From Marinilongibacter aquaticus (lineage in GTDB: Bacteria > Bacteroidota > Bacteroidia > Cytophagales > Spirosomataceae): 64,000 nt of DNA. The DNA lies in NCBI RefSeq assembly GCF_020149935.1, contig NZ_CP083757.1, forward strand, positions 3,745,501 through 3,809,500, in the 5' to 3' direction. Positions 51,095-59,286 of this stretch are shown here, one piece after another (position 1 is the first letter of the stretch; each line of letters starts with the position of its first letter). A model generated the notes under the pieces. That model saw nothing but the letters and a program-made list of their open reading frames with translations. It made no database searches and had not been told where the DNA came from. The position numbers were made by a program, and so were the translations under genes.

Positions 51095-52471
51095 CTAAGA
51101 AAAAAGGTGGGCAAAAACCTCCTCAAGTTTTTCGGCTGGCAGGATGGCAATTCCAAATTTAGAAGGGTCCAATCCCTTCATGTTGTTTTTTGAAATGAAA
51201 ATTTTCTGAAAGCCAAGTTTTTCGGCTTCAGATATTCGGGATTCGATTCGGCTAATCGCTCGGATTTCACCACCCAGCCCCACTTCGGCCGCAAAACACA
51301 CCGATTGCGGAATCGCCAAATCTTCGTAAGAAGAAGCAATCGCTGCACAAACGGCCAAATCTATTGCAGGGTCCTCCACTTTAAGCCCGCCAGCCACATT
51401 TAAAAATACATCTTGCGTGCCCAAACGAAAACCTCCCCGTTTTTCGAGCACGGCCAATAGCATTTGCAAACGCCGGTTGTCGAAGCCGTTGCTTGTACGT
51501 TGCGGCGTACCGTAATTGGCCGTGCTTACCAAGGCTTGGATTTCAATGTTCAAAGGGCGGTTGCCTTCGAGCATGGCGGCTATGCCGATTCCACTTATTT
51601 GATCGCTGCGGTCGGAGATGAGGATTTCCGAAGGATTGCTCACCTGACGAAGCCCATCGGCCAACATTTCATAGATGCCCAATTCGGAGGTGCTCCCAAA
51701 CCTGTTTTTTGTGGTTCGCAGCAAACGATAGGCCATGTAGCGGTCGCCTTCGAACTGCAGTACGGTGTCGACCATATGTTCCAAAACCTTGGGCCCGGCC
51801 AAGCTGCCTTCTTTGGTAATGTGCCCGATCATCAAAACGGGCACATCAGACTCTTTGGCGAAAGTCATAAATTCGGCCGCACACTCTTTTATTTGCGAAA
51901 CCGAACCTGCTCCCGACTCGATCAGAGGCGATACCATGGTTTGTATGGAATCCACAATAACCACATCGGGCTCCAATTGCTCGATTTGTTTAAAAATCAA
52001 TTCAGTGGACGTTTCGGTAAGGATATAGCACCGTTCGTTTTCGAATTTCAAACGCTGAGCTCGCATTTTAAGCTGTTGTTCACTCTCTTCTCCCGAAATA
52101 TAAAGCACATTGTAACCTTGTAAACTTAAGGCCAACTGCAGCATTAATGTGGATTTCCCAATGCCCGGTTCACCGCCAATAAGGATCAGGGAGCCCGGTA
52201 CAAGCCCGCCGCCCAATACACGATCGAATTCGGCATCTTCTGTCGAAATGCGGTATTTTTCAGCGGCCGTAATGCTTTTGATGGTTTTGGGTTTATTGGC
52301 GGTTTTTTGCCCAGAATTCCCGAAACGCCAATACCCTTTTTCGGGCTCATCTTTTTGGATGAGTTCTTCGACCATCGAGTTCCAGCTTTGGCATGAAGGG
52401 CACTTGCCCAACCATTTTGGGGAATTGTATCCACACTGTTGACAAAAATAAGCAGTTTTGGCTTTGGCCAT
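51095..52471 (-). CDS. radA: DNA repair protein RadA
   Basis: A 458-residue RadA/Sms. The N-terminal zinc ribbon (CQQCGYNSPKWLGKCPSC, residues about 10-27) is followed by a RecA-type ATPase with Walker A GEPGIGKST near 97-105. The RadA-specific KNRFG motif lies in TTKNRFGSTSELGIYEM. A C-terminal Lon-like domain is present (about 290-455; VAGGLKVEDPAIDLAVCAAIASS). It is a DnaB-type branch-migration helicase acting in recombination. The gene stands alone, divergent from the beta-barrel gene. Confidence 0.96.
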   Translation of the reverse strand: MAKAKTAYFCQQCGYNSPKWLGKCPSCQSWNSMVEELIQKDEPEKGYWRFGNSGQKTANKPKTIKSITAAEKYRISTEDAEFDRVLGGGLVPGSLILIGGEPGIGKSTLMLQLALSLQGYNVLYISGEESEQQLKMRAQRLKFENERCYILTETSTELIFKQIEQLEPDVVIVDSIQTMVSPLIESGAGSVSQIKECAAEFMTFAKESDVPVLMIGHITKEGSLAGPKVLEHMVDTVLQFEGDRYMAYRLLRTTKNRFGSTSELGIYEMLADGLRQVSNPSEILISDRSDQISGIGIAAMLEGNRPLNIEIQALVSTANYGTPQRTSNGFDNRRLQMLLAVLEKRGGFRLGTQDVFLNVAGGLKVEDPAIDLAVCAAIASSYEDLAIPQSVCFAAEVGLGGEIRAISRIESRISEAEKLGFQKIFISKNNMKGLDPSKFGIAILPAEKLEEVFAHLFS

Positions 52472-52602
52472 AAAATAGGAAAATAGAGATTTGCTTCAGG
52501 CTTTAAAGTAAATCATATTAATTGAAATATCCATTTCGCTTGGCTGAAGACGAGTTTTGGCTTTGTGTTTTTTGTGCGGAATACAGATTCGGAATGCGTA
52601 AA

Positions 52603-52635
52603 TTGAGGAAAGAAATATTGTCGGAATAATTTTTG
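52603..52635 (+). promoter_or_regulatory. Candidate promoter of the beta-barrel protein gene
   Basis: TTG (52603-52605) and TAATTTTTG (52627-52635) lie 21 bases apart, upstream of the ATG at 52684. The -7 element has three bases instead of two between TA and TTTG, so the match is imperfect. Confidence 0.35.
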
Positions 52636-52683
52636 AATACACTAGGCGTTAAGTAGCCAATTGATCACGAAACAAATTAAATT

Positions 52684-53310
52684 ATGAAAAAGATAAGTAT
52701 TGTATTGTTGTTCTCATTAATTAGCCTTGGAACCTTTGCTCAATCGGGTTTCGGTGTAAAAGGTGGAATTAACCTCACTCAAATTCACACAGATGCAGGT
52801 TCGTTGAAAGATAATTTCAGACAAAGCTTGGATACCCAAACCGGATACGTACTGGGACTTTGGGGTCGTTTGGGCGACAAGTTTTATCTGCAGCCCGAGG
52901 TTTTGGTCTCGAAAAAGGGCGGCAAAGTGTATGTATTCGATCCGAGTACAAGTACAGTGACAAACGAACTTGTGGATGTAAAATATACCAATTTGGATAT
53001 TCCTGTATTGATCGGTATTCGTCCGATGAGCTTTTTACGCATTATGGCGGGGCCGGTGGCTTCGGTAAAACTTTCCGAAGACTATACGTATCGTGATGCA
53101 ATCGCTTCGTATACGAACAACACCAACGACGCGATCAAGAATTCGACTTGGGGCTATCAAGCAGGTATTGGGTTTAAAATCGGTAGCTTGGATTTGGACA
53201 TTCGACATGAAGGTTCTTTGTCGGATATCAATGCCAATCATTTCCAAGATTCGAAGTTCTCACAAAGAGCGAAAGGTTGGGTTGTAAGTTTAGGTTTGAA
53301 AATCCTTTAA
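52684..53310 (+). CDS. Outer-membrane beta-barrel protein (PorT-like family)
   Basis: A 208-residue exported protein of the Bacteroidota outer-membrane beta-barrel family. A signal peptide (about 1-20, ending FAQ) precedes GFGVKGGINLTQIHTDAG, the typical first strand. Alternating strands include GLWGRLGDKFYLQPEVLVSKKGG and LDIPVLIGIRP, and the chain ends WGYQAGIGFKIGSLDLDIRHEGS and a final aromatic-poor VVSLGLKIL. It probably forms an eight-stranded barrel. The function is not known for most members. Confidence 0.85.
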   Translation: MKKISIVLLFSLISLGTFAQSGFGVKGGINLTQIHTDAGSLKDNFRQSLDTQTGYVLGLWGRLGDKFYLQPEVLVSKKGGKVYVFDPSTSTVTNELVDVKYTNLDIPVLIGIRPMSFLRIMAGPVASVKLSEDYTYRDAIASYTNNTNDAIKNSTWGYQAGIGFKIGSLDLDIRHEGSLSDINANHFQDSKFSQRAKGWVVSLGLKIL

Positions 53311-53323
53311 AACCTGAATCGGC

Positions 53324-53638
53324 GTGATTTTAATCAAAGGTGTTCGTTTGCCTAAAATTCGGGCCATTGCCCTGTTTCCTTTTGTTCTGACAAGGGATAG
53401 AAAAGTAAGCAAGCGACTCCTGAATCATGAAAATATACATTTAAGACAGCAGCTCGAAATGCTCGTGCTGCTGTTTTATTTGTGGTATGTTGTCGAGTGG
53501 GCCATTCATTATGTACGATTGGGCAACTTTTGGGCGGCATATGCACGCATTTCGTTTGAAAGAGAGGCTTATGCCAAAGAAAACGAGCCTACATATTTAA
53601 AAAGTCGCCCATTTTGGGCATTTTTGGCTTGGCTTTAA
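53324..53638 (+). CDS. Small membrane-associated protein with HExxH motif
   Basis: A 104-residue protein of unknown function, apparently starting at GTG 53324, 13 bases after the barrel gene. HENIHLRQQLEMLVLLFYLWYVVEW carries an HExxH zinc-protease motif (near residue 35) immediately before a hydrophobic helix. A later FEREAYAKE supplies a possible third ligand Glu, as in gluzincins. The protein is too short for a normal protease, yet the HExxH-helix-E order is preserved. A minimal membrane metallopeptidase or a structural zinc protein are both possible. Confidence 0.7.
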   Translation: MILIKGVRLPKIRAIALFPFVLTRDRKVSKRLLNHENIHLRQQLEMLVLLFYLWYVVEWAIHYVRLGNFWAAYARISFEREAYAKENEPTYLKSRPFWAFLAWL

Positions 53639-53661
53639 CAATGCTATACAAGAATAAACCA

Positions 53662-54078
53662 ATGAAAAAGATACTGATCATCAATGGGCCAAATTTGAAT
53701 CTGCTGGGTACTCGCGAACCGGAAGTGTATGGTTCTCAAACCTTTGAGGCTTATTTCGAGCTTCTAAAGTCTGAGTCTCCCGAAATGGATTTGGTTTATT
53801 TTCAAAGCAATCATGAAGGAGCATTGATCGATAAAATTCACGAAGTGGGCTTTGATTATGATGGCATTGTGCTGAATGCCGGGGGGTATTCGCATACTTC
53901 GGTGGCTTTGGCCGATGCGATTTCATCGGTGAAAACGCCAGTGGTGGAGGTGCACATTTCCAACATTCATTCACGTGAGGCTTTTCGGCACCATTCTTTT
54001 CTTACAAGCCGCTGTGTGGGAATAATAAGTGGCCTAGGACTCAAGGGCTACGCCTTGGCCCTAGGTTATTTTAAATAG
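53662..54078 (+). CDS. aroQ: 3-dehydroquinate dehydratase, type II
   Basis: A 138-residue type II dehydroquinase of the shikimate pathway. ILIINGPNLNLLGTREPEVYG has the catalytic Arg and Tyr, IVLNAGGYSHTSVALADA the substrate-binding Asn and His, and VEVHISNIHSREAFRHHS the remaining active-site residues. The protein forms dodecamers in relatives. The ATG at 53662 is preferred; two earlier in-frame ATGs (53614, 53641) lie in or near the previous gene. Its last 8 bases overlap the convergent lipoprotein gene. Confidence 0.95.
   Translation: MKKILIINGPNLNLLGTREPEVYGSQTFEAYFELLKSESPEMDLVYFQSNHEGALIDKIHEVGFDYDGIVLNAGGYSHTSVALADAISSVKTPVVEVHISNIHSREAFRHHSFLTSRCVGIISGLGLKGYALALGYFK
54024..54073 (+). 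terminator. Hairpin terminator embedded in the aroQ 3' coding end
   Basis: CCTAGG (54033-54038) pairs with CCTAGG (54060-54065), inner CAAGG pairs with CCTTG, and outer AATAA with TTATT, followed by TT. The structure lies within the last codons of aroQ and crosses the overlap with the convergent lipoprotein gene. It probably ends aroQ transcripts. Confidence 0.5.
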
Positions 54079-54688
54079 CGTCTACGCCTTCTCCTAAGCG
54101 ACTGATCAAAGGATATTTGCAGCGTATCGTGCCCTGTAAGGGTATCCAGGCTTCAGGATTTTCGAGGTCCATCAAATGGCCGTATTGGCCTTCTAGCTTC
54201 AATACGAGTTCGTCTGTTGTTAGCTTTTCGACGGTGGCTGTGCCTTTCATGGCAGAAAACACGGCGGTATTCATGTCGTTCGCCATTTCGGAGAAATCGG
54301 TAATGTTTACATTCGAGGTAATGGAGCCGTCGTCGGCAGGAGAATTGCTGGTTTCTGCTTGCAGCGGCCTCGCCGATAGCGAATTGCCATTGGCGTTGAA
54401 ATTGATGACTAAGGCTCGGGTATCGTTTTTGATCACGATTGCCATCAAATCTTTTGTCACGGTGATGGAAGTATTCAAGTCCGATACGTCGGCAAAACTG
54501 CTCGGCCCATCCCAATCCAATTCGACACTGGTTTCTTGATCCTTTACATTGGAAATATTGTCTGAATCAATTTTCAGTCCGGTGCCCTTTTCAATCAATT
54601 TTTCGGCTAAGCTTTCTTTGGCTTTTTCGGCTGTTCCACAGTTTTGAAGAAGAAGTGCAAGCGACAAGGCATAAATGAGTTTATTCAT
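54071..54688 (-). CDS. Putative lipoprotein, last gene of envelope operon
   Basis: A 205-residue protein of unknown function. The N-terminus MNKLIYALSLALLLQNCGTAE is a lipoprotein signal with Cys17 as the lipidation residue. The mature part is Asp/Ser/Thr-rich and beta-predicted (TVKDLMAIVIKNDTRALVINF-like strands, split). The VKDQETSVELDWDGPSSF and ITDFSEMANDMNTAVFSAM segments match no family I know. It starts 2 bases after the preceding gene and ends inside the end of aroQ. Confidence 0.7.
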   Translation of the reverse strand: MNKLIYALSLALLLQNCGTAEKAKESLAEKLIEKGTGLKIDSDNISNVKDQETSVELDWDGPSSFADVSDLNTSITVTKDLMAIVIKNDTRALVINFNANGNSLSARPLQAETSNSPADDGSITSNVNITDFSEMANDMNTAVFSAMKGTATVEKLTTDELVLKLEGQYGHLMDLENPEAWIPLQGTIRCKYPLISRLGEGVDAI

Positions 54689-54690
54689 AA

Positions 54691-55101
54691 TTACTTATAG
54701 TACGTTTTGATTTGAAAAAGGAAAAAGCCCCCAATAAGAAAACCCAAGACAAGGCCAACGAACGAAAAGCTCAAGATGTTGGAAATCAGTGTGAGCACAT
54801 AACCCAGTAAAAGGAGTTTCCAGCCTTTTCTGCTTTTGTCGAACAAAGGTTTTATGGCCAATAGGTCGACCACCATTGCTACAATACTGAATATCATGCC
54901 CAAAGAGCGGAGGAAGTGCCCCGAGAACAAATCGAGGGCATAGGATAAACCACCGAGCCCAATGGCCAATAGAGAGAGCGGGGCAAGTATCAACATTATC
55001 CACGGTATGTACTTGACAAGCCCTTCACGCCAAGTTTCGGGCAATTGAACCGGCGATTTGGTCGTAAAAATGGGCGTAAGTATGCTTTCTATTTGATCCA
55101 T
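54691..55101 (-). CDS. Small integral membrane protein of envelope operon
   Basis: A 136-residue protein with about four hydrophobic helices: IPWIMLILAPLSLLAIGLGG, LRSLGMIFSIVAMVVDLLAI, WKLLLLGYVLTLISNILSF and VGLVLGFLIGGFFLFQI. The short N-terminal cytoplasmic part reads MDQIESILTPIFTTKSPVQL. I do not recognise a family. It is flanked by two lipoprotein genes at distances of 12 and 2 bases, so it may form a complex with them. Confidence 0.7.
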   Translation of the reverse strand: MDQIESILTPIFTTKSPVQLPETWREGLVKYIPWIMLILAPLSLLAIGLGGLSYALDLFSGHFLRSLGMIFSIVAMVVDLLAIKPLFDKSRKGWKLLLLGYVLTLISNILSFSFVGLVLGFLIGGFFLFQIKTYYK

Positions 55102-55113
55102 GACGGTAGAGGA

Positions 55114-55842
55114 TTAAAGGTTGTCGATTACAGATTCGGCCAATTCTTTGGCTTTGCTCAATGATTTTTCTTTATCTCCGGAGGCTTTCACGGTAAGAAA
55201 GAAGATATCCGTACCAGACAATACCGTAAGCTGGCTTGTTTTTGAGCTCCAAGAAGCGGCATCGCCCACTCCGGAAACAGATTCGTGCGAACCGTCGGAA
55301 ATAGTGGTGTCTTCGGCATGCGATTCTATTGCTTTTGAATCCAGCCCCATTTCTTCGGCTTTTTTGATGATGTCTTCTTTTTTGACCGTGATGCCCTCGC
55401 TCATGCGTTTCAAAATGGTGTCGTAAGTTTTTCGGGCATCGGCTGCACTTGAAGGTTTGGCGGTAGTGAAATTTAAGCCTACGGAGTATGTGCCTTGCGA
55501 ACTAATAGCTACGATTTTATCCATATCGCCACTTTTGGTGGCTTCCAAAGTTGCTTTCAGGCGTTCGTCATCCGAAGCTTGTTCACTTTCCACTTCCCAA
55601 TTGAAGCTGCATATGCCGAATCGGTCATTTTTGTCCATTGTCACTTCAGTGCCCACACCGAAGATGGAACGAATGTCGTCTTCATCGATGAAGTCGCAAG
55701 GTGACTTATCCGATTTGTCGATTGCGGCTTCCACCTTTTCTTCCAAGCTGCTGGAATCGGAAGAAGAGTTTGAGCAACTGAATACGAAAATGGACATGGC
55801 AAGGCCAAGGCTGCCTTTCAGCAGAGGAAAAAGAGTTTTCAT
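55114..55842 (-). CDS. Putative lipoprotein with paired-cysteine domain
   Basis: A 242-residue exported protein. The signal ends in VFSCSNSS, giving a lipobox Cys near residue 23, followed by a Ser/Asp/Glu-rich linker. The mature domain has SPCDFIDEDDIRSIFG and RFGICSFNWEVE, a Cys pair around an alpha/beta unit that resembles DUF3558-type lipoproteins in general layout. A C-terminal strand-helix (DIFFLTVKASGDKEK, AKELAESVIDNL) closes it. The resemblance is by pattern only and the role is unknown. Confidence 0.7.
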   Translation of the reverse strand: MKTLFPLLKGSLGLAMSIFVFSCSNSSSDSSSLEEKVEAAIDKSDKSPCDFIDEDDIRSIFGVGTEVTMDKNDRFGICSFNWEVESEQASDDERLKATLEATKSGDMDKIVAISSQGTYSVGLNFTTAKPSSAADARKTYDTILKRMSEGITVKKEDIIKKAEEMGLDSKAIESHAEDTTISDGSHESVSGVGDAASWSSKTSQLTVLSGTDIFFLTVKASGDKEKSLSKAKELAESVIDNL

Positions 55843-55867
55843 GGCTATAATTAAATTGTCTGTTTGT

Positions 55868-56917
55868 TTAGTTTTGATTTGCTCCGTTCATGATGGCATT
55901 CATGTCCATCATGTTGCTGTAACCCGAGGTGGAAAAGCTGAAGGAATCGTTTGCTTCCACAGATTCCACTTCCATGTGGGTTTCTTCGTTTTTGTCCACA
56001 TTGTCCATTCCCATAAGGGCTCGCCCTTCCATGGCCATCTTGTAGATTTCTGGATTCTTCGCATAATCAAGTTTGATTTTGCTGTTGCTGTTGTTTCCAG
56101 CCATTTTAGCGAATGATTTGTAGTAAGAAGCTATTACGGGTACTTTACCTTGACTTATCCAAACCGTCATTTCTTCCTTGCCGTCGTTGATTAGGTAGCC
56201 GTCACATTTGTACCCAGCGATAGTTTTGGTTTGGCCTGTTTTGGTGTACGAGGTTTTTTCCATGCTTTTGTTGGCTTCGTCTTCAATCACATTCGAGGTT
56301 TGATTGTACGAAATGCCCATCATGGTTTTGCTTCCGTTGTTGTTCATGAAAGTATACATGCTCTCCTTGTCGAAATCCATCACCATGAAGTCTATAGGAT
56401 TTTGGCCTTTGTTTTTTCCGTCCGACATTTCAAGGATTTTCGTACCCACGGCATTTGTTTCGTCGGTGAAATAATATTTCATCCGCATAAGGCTTTCGCC
56501 TTTTTTGTCTTTCGCGGTGATTTTCATGACATAAGAAGACTTGAAGCCATAGCTTCCTTCAGGAGCTGGGGCATTTCCAATTCCACTGAGCAGGCCGCCC
56601 AACATCTTTTTCGCTTGTTCTTCAGATTGAGCATCGCTCGTGTTCGTGCTTTTCGACTCTTCCCCAGAGCCGCTAGCGGCATCTTTTACGGCATCGGTCG
56701 TTTTCTTTGCTCCTTTGTCTACGCCGCCAAAAAGGCCATCAATCACCTTATCGACGCCACGGTCCACGCGGTTGTTCACATTGTCTTCGGCCCTTTGCTC
56801 GGCACGGTCTTTTGCTCTTTTTTTGAGGCGATCCACACTGAAAATCTGAGAGTAGGCTACAGAACTGCTGGCCAGAAGAGCCAAACAGAATACGGTTTTA
56901 AAGAATATAGCTTTCAT
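55868..56917 (-). CDS. Secreted DUF4412-like protein, first gene of envelope operon
   Basis: A 349-residue exported protein. A signal peptide (about 1-24, ending AYSQ) precedes a charged helical region (about 30-75; LKKRAKDRAEQRAEDNVNN). A DUF4412-like beta domain follows (about 115-280), with SSYVMKITAKDKKGESLMRMKYYF, FMVMDFDKESMYTFMN and AGYKCDGYLINDGKEEMTVWIS. The tail is Met/Asn-rich (YSNMMDMNAIMNGANQN). Members are periplasmic or outer-membrane-associated and uncharacterised. It leads a four-gene operon with gaps of 25, 12 and 2 bases. Confidence 0.78.
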   Translation of the reverse strand: MKAIFFKTVFCLALLASSSVAYSQIFSVDRLKKRAKDRAEQRAEDNVNNRVDRGVDKVIDGLFGGVDKGAKKTTDAVKDAASGSGEESKSTNTSDAQSEEQAKKMLGGLLSGIGNAPAPEGSYGFKSSYVMKITAKDKKGESLMRMKYYFTDETNAVGTKILEMSDGKNKGQNPIDFMVMDFDKESMYTFMNNNGSKTMMGISYNQTSNVIEDEANKSMEKTSYTKTGQTKTIAGYKCDGYLINDGKEEMTVWISQGKVPVIASYYKSFAKMAGNNSNSKIKLDYAKNPEIYKMAMEGRALMGMDNVDKNEETHMEVESVEANDSFSFSTSGYSNMMDMNAIMNGANQN

Positions 56918-57052
56918 TATAAGTTTTGATTTTGTAGTTCGACTTTATACAAAAGTAAAAAAATGAAAGCTGTTTTTTTTGTCTTAAGGATGCATTGCGG
57001 AGATATTTAAATGAATGGTAAGGTTTTCTTAATATTCGGTTTGGCTATAAAG

Positions 57053-57081
57053 AAAAAGCTTCCCGATTGAGGAAGCTTTTT
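57053..57081 (-). terminator. Terminator of ychF (also symmetrical on the forward strand)
   Basis: AAAAAGCTTCC and its exact complement form an 11-bp stem with a 7-base loop. On the reverse strand it is followed by further T residues and lies 25 bases past the ychF stop. Confidence 0.85.
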
Positions 57082-57106
57082 GTAGATTTTCTATTGGGTG
57101 ATGGAC

Positions 57107-58210
57107 TTACACATTGAACCTAAAGTGCATAATATCACCGTCTTTCACCACATATTCTTTTCCTTCTATACGAAGTTTTCCGGCTTCTTTGGCGGCTTGT
57201 TCCGAGCCCAAGTGCACAAAGTCTTCGTAGGCGATCACTTCAGCTTTGATGAAACCTCTTTCAAAGTCGGTGTGAATTACACCCGCTGCTTGTGGAGCTT
57301 TCCAGCCGTCTTGAATGGTCCAAGCTCTTACCTCCTGTACGCCGGCTGTAAAATAGGTGTTCAGGTTCAGCAATTTGTAAGCGGCCCGAATAAGGCGATC
57401 GAGTCCGGCTTCTTGCATACCGTATTCGTCAAAGAACATGGCCTTGTCGTCGGCGTCTTCCATTTCGGCAATTTGGGCCTCAATGCTGTTGTTCAGCACA
57501 ATCATTTGGGCGTCTTCAGCTTGTGCGGCTACCGAAAGGGCTTCGCTGTATTTGTTGCCCGTGTGCATGCTGCCTTCATCCACATTGGCCACGTACAGTG
57601 TAGGTTTGATTGTCAGTAAAAAAAGGTCGGCAATCGCGGGTATTTCCTCTTTGGTTAGTCCCAATTCACGAATGTTTTTCCCTTGCTCGAGCCAATCTTT
57701 GCATTTTTCAACCACTGTGAGTTCGGCTTTGAGGCGGGCATCGCCACCCACGCGGGCAGCTTTTGATATGCGTTGCAGTTTTTTCTCTACGCTTTCCAAA
57801 TCTTTCAACTGCAACTCGGTATCGATTATCTCTTTGTCGCCAACGGGATTGATCGCTCCTTCATCACGCATGACATTTTCGTCTTCAAAACAACGGATCA
57901 CGTGTATAATGGCATCCACTTCCCGAATGTTCCCCAAGAATTTATTGCCCAAACCTTCCCCTTTACTGGCTCCTTTTACAAGCCCTGCGATGTCTACGAT
58001 TTCGATTTGAGTGGCTACTGTCTTTTTGGGTTGTACCAATTCTTCAAGCTTGGCCAGGCGTTCATCGGGTACGTCCACCAGGCCTACGTTCGGGTCGATG
58101 GTACAGAATCTGTAATTGCTCGCCTGAGCTTTTGCCGAGGTCGAAACCGCATTGAATAAGGTGGATTTTCCCACATTGGGAAGTCCCACAATCCCCACTT
58201 TTAAAGACAT
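57107..58210 (-). CDS. ychF: Ribosome-binding ATPase YchF
   Basis: A 367-residue Obg-related P-loop NTPase. GIVGLPNVGKSTLFNAV is the P-loop, VDIAGLVKGASKGEGLGN the switch region, and LYVANVDEG replaces the GTPase NKxD motif with the NxxE form that favours ATP. A coiled-coil insertion and C-terminal TGS domain (about 280-360; RAWTIQDGWKAPQAAGVIH) follow. It binds ribosomes and modulates stress responses. The ATG at 58210 starts the P-loop domain; an earlier in-frame start adds 43 unlikely residues. Confidence 0.96.
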   Translation of the reverse strand: MSLKVGIVGLPNVGKSTLFNAVSTSAKAQASNYRFCTIDPNVGLVDVPDERLAKLEELVQPKKTVATQIEIVDIAGLVKGASKGEGLGNKFLGNIREVDAIIHVIRCFEDENVMRDEGAINPVGDKEIIDTELQLKDLESVEKKLQRISKAARVGGDARLKAELTVVEKCKDWLEQGKNIRELGLTKEEIPAIADLFLLTIKPTLYVANVDEGSMHTGNKYSEALSVAAQAEDAQMIVLNNSIEAQIAEMEDADDKAMFFDEYGMQEAGLDRLIRAAYKLLNLNTYFTAGVQEVRAWTIQDGWKAPQAAGVIHTDFERGFIKAEVIAYEDFVHLGSEQAAKEAGKLRIEGKEYVVKDGDIMHFRFNV

Positions 58211-58237
58211 TTGATCTTGATTTTGAAATTCAGGCTG

Positions 58238-58245
58238 CAAAAATA
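58238..58245 (-). promoter_or_regulatory. -7 box of ychF
   Basis: TATTTTTG on the reverse strand matches TAnnTTTG exactly, 28 bases before the ATG. A clear -33 TTG is not present at the usual distance. Confidence 0.45.
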
Positions 58246-58374
58246 GCGAATTTGAAATTGAAAAGGTAATGGGAAGGCTTTTCAATTTCGGCGAGGGTTT
58301 CTTTTGAGAAAATGGTATGTGCAAGGCTTTTGTAAACATCCCGTCGGCTCATGTGGTTTTCTCGTATCTTATTC

Positions 58375-58382
58375 TATTTTTG
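58375..58382 (+). promoter_or_regulatory. -7 box of the aldo/keto reductase gene
   Basis: TATTTTTG matches TAnnTTTG exactly and lies 21 bases before the ATG at 58403. The -33 region is not clear. Confidence 0.45.
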
Positions 58383-58402
58383 TGGGAGGTAAATCTGCAA
58401 GT

Positions 58403-59284
58403 ATGAAGAAAGTGTATTTAAGTGATAGTGGACCGAAAGTTTCCAAAGCCATTTACAGTTTTTGGCGGTGGGAGCATGAGAAATTGACTGATCGGAAACG
58501 TGCGGCCGATGTGATCGAAACCTGTCTCGATCTGGGCATCAACACTTTTGATTACGGCGACACTTCGGCTCAATTGCAAACCGAGTCCTTGGTGATGAGC
58601 ATTTTGGAATCGAAAGGTTTGAAACGCGAAGACCTCGTTTTGTTTGCCAAGTGCGGCATTCGCCACAATGCCAAGGGCATGCCTTATTTCGACAATTCTC
58701 GAAAGTATCTGCTCGATTCGGTGGATAGTTTTTTGAAGAATTTGAAAACAGACTATCTCGATATTTTCTTGCTCAATGGGTATGATTATGCGGCCGATCC
58801 CGAAGAAACGGCGGCGGCTTTGCAACATATTGTACATACCGGAAAGGCCAAACATGTGGGGATTGCCAATTTTACGGTAGACCAGCACAAACTTTTGGCC
58901 AAACATCTACGCGAGCCGATCGTGACGAGTCACATTGAGTTGAATTTGCTGAATTTGCAAGCTTTGCACGATGGCCGCATCGATTTCATCAAAGAACAAT
59001 ATGCCAAGCCCTTGGTTTGGGCTCCTTTGGCGGGTGGCGAAATCCTTGAAGGTGGGTCTGAACAGGCCATTCGACTGCGAAAAGTACTCAATAGAGTGGC
59101 CGAAAAACATGCCGTGAATGTAGAACAGGTGGCCGTGGCGTGGCTCATCGGTTTGGGCGTGTTGCCCATTATTGGCTCCTTGAAGAAAGAACGCATTCAG
59201 AATGTGGCCCACGCCACCAATTTGCAAATCGATAAGGAAGATTGGTACGAAATATACTATGCCTCGGAAGGCAAAATGTTTTAG
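58403..59284 (+). CDS. Aldo/keto reductase (YdhF-like)
   Basis: A 293-residue NAD(P)H-dependent reductase with a TIM-barrel fold. LGINTFDYGDTSAQLQTESL holds the catalytic Asp and the position normally occupied by the catalytic Tyr, which here reads Ser/Ala rather than the usual DxAxxY pattern. VLFAKCGIRHN covers the Lys position. TDYLDIFLLNGYDYAADPEET corresponds to the LDLxLxHxPDP region, with Asn-Gly in place of the usual His. The changed residues make activity uncertain. The ATG at 58403 is preferred over an in-frame start 33 codons earlier. Confidence 0.85.
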   Translation: MKKVYLSDSGPKVSKAIYSFWRWEHEKLTDRKRAADVIETCLDLGINTFDYGDTSAQLQTESLVMSILESKGLKREDLVLFAKCGIRHNAKGMPYFDNSRKYLLDSVDSFLKNLKTDYLDIFLLNGYDYAADPEETAAALQHIVHTGKAKHVGIANFTVDQHKLLAKHLREPIVTSHIELNLLNLQALHDGRIDFIKEQYAKPLVWAPLAGGEILEGGSEQAIRLRKVLNRVAEKHAVNVEQVAVAWLIGLGVLPIIGSLKKERIQNVAHATNLQIDKEDWYEIYYASEGKMF

Positions 59285-59286
59285 TG

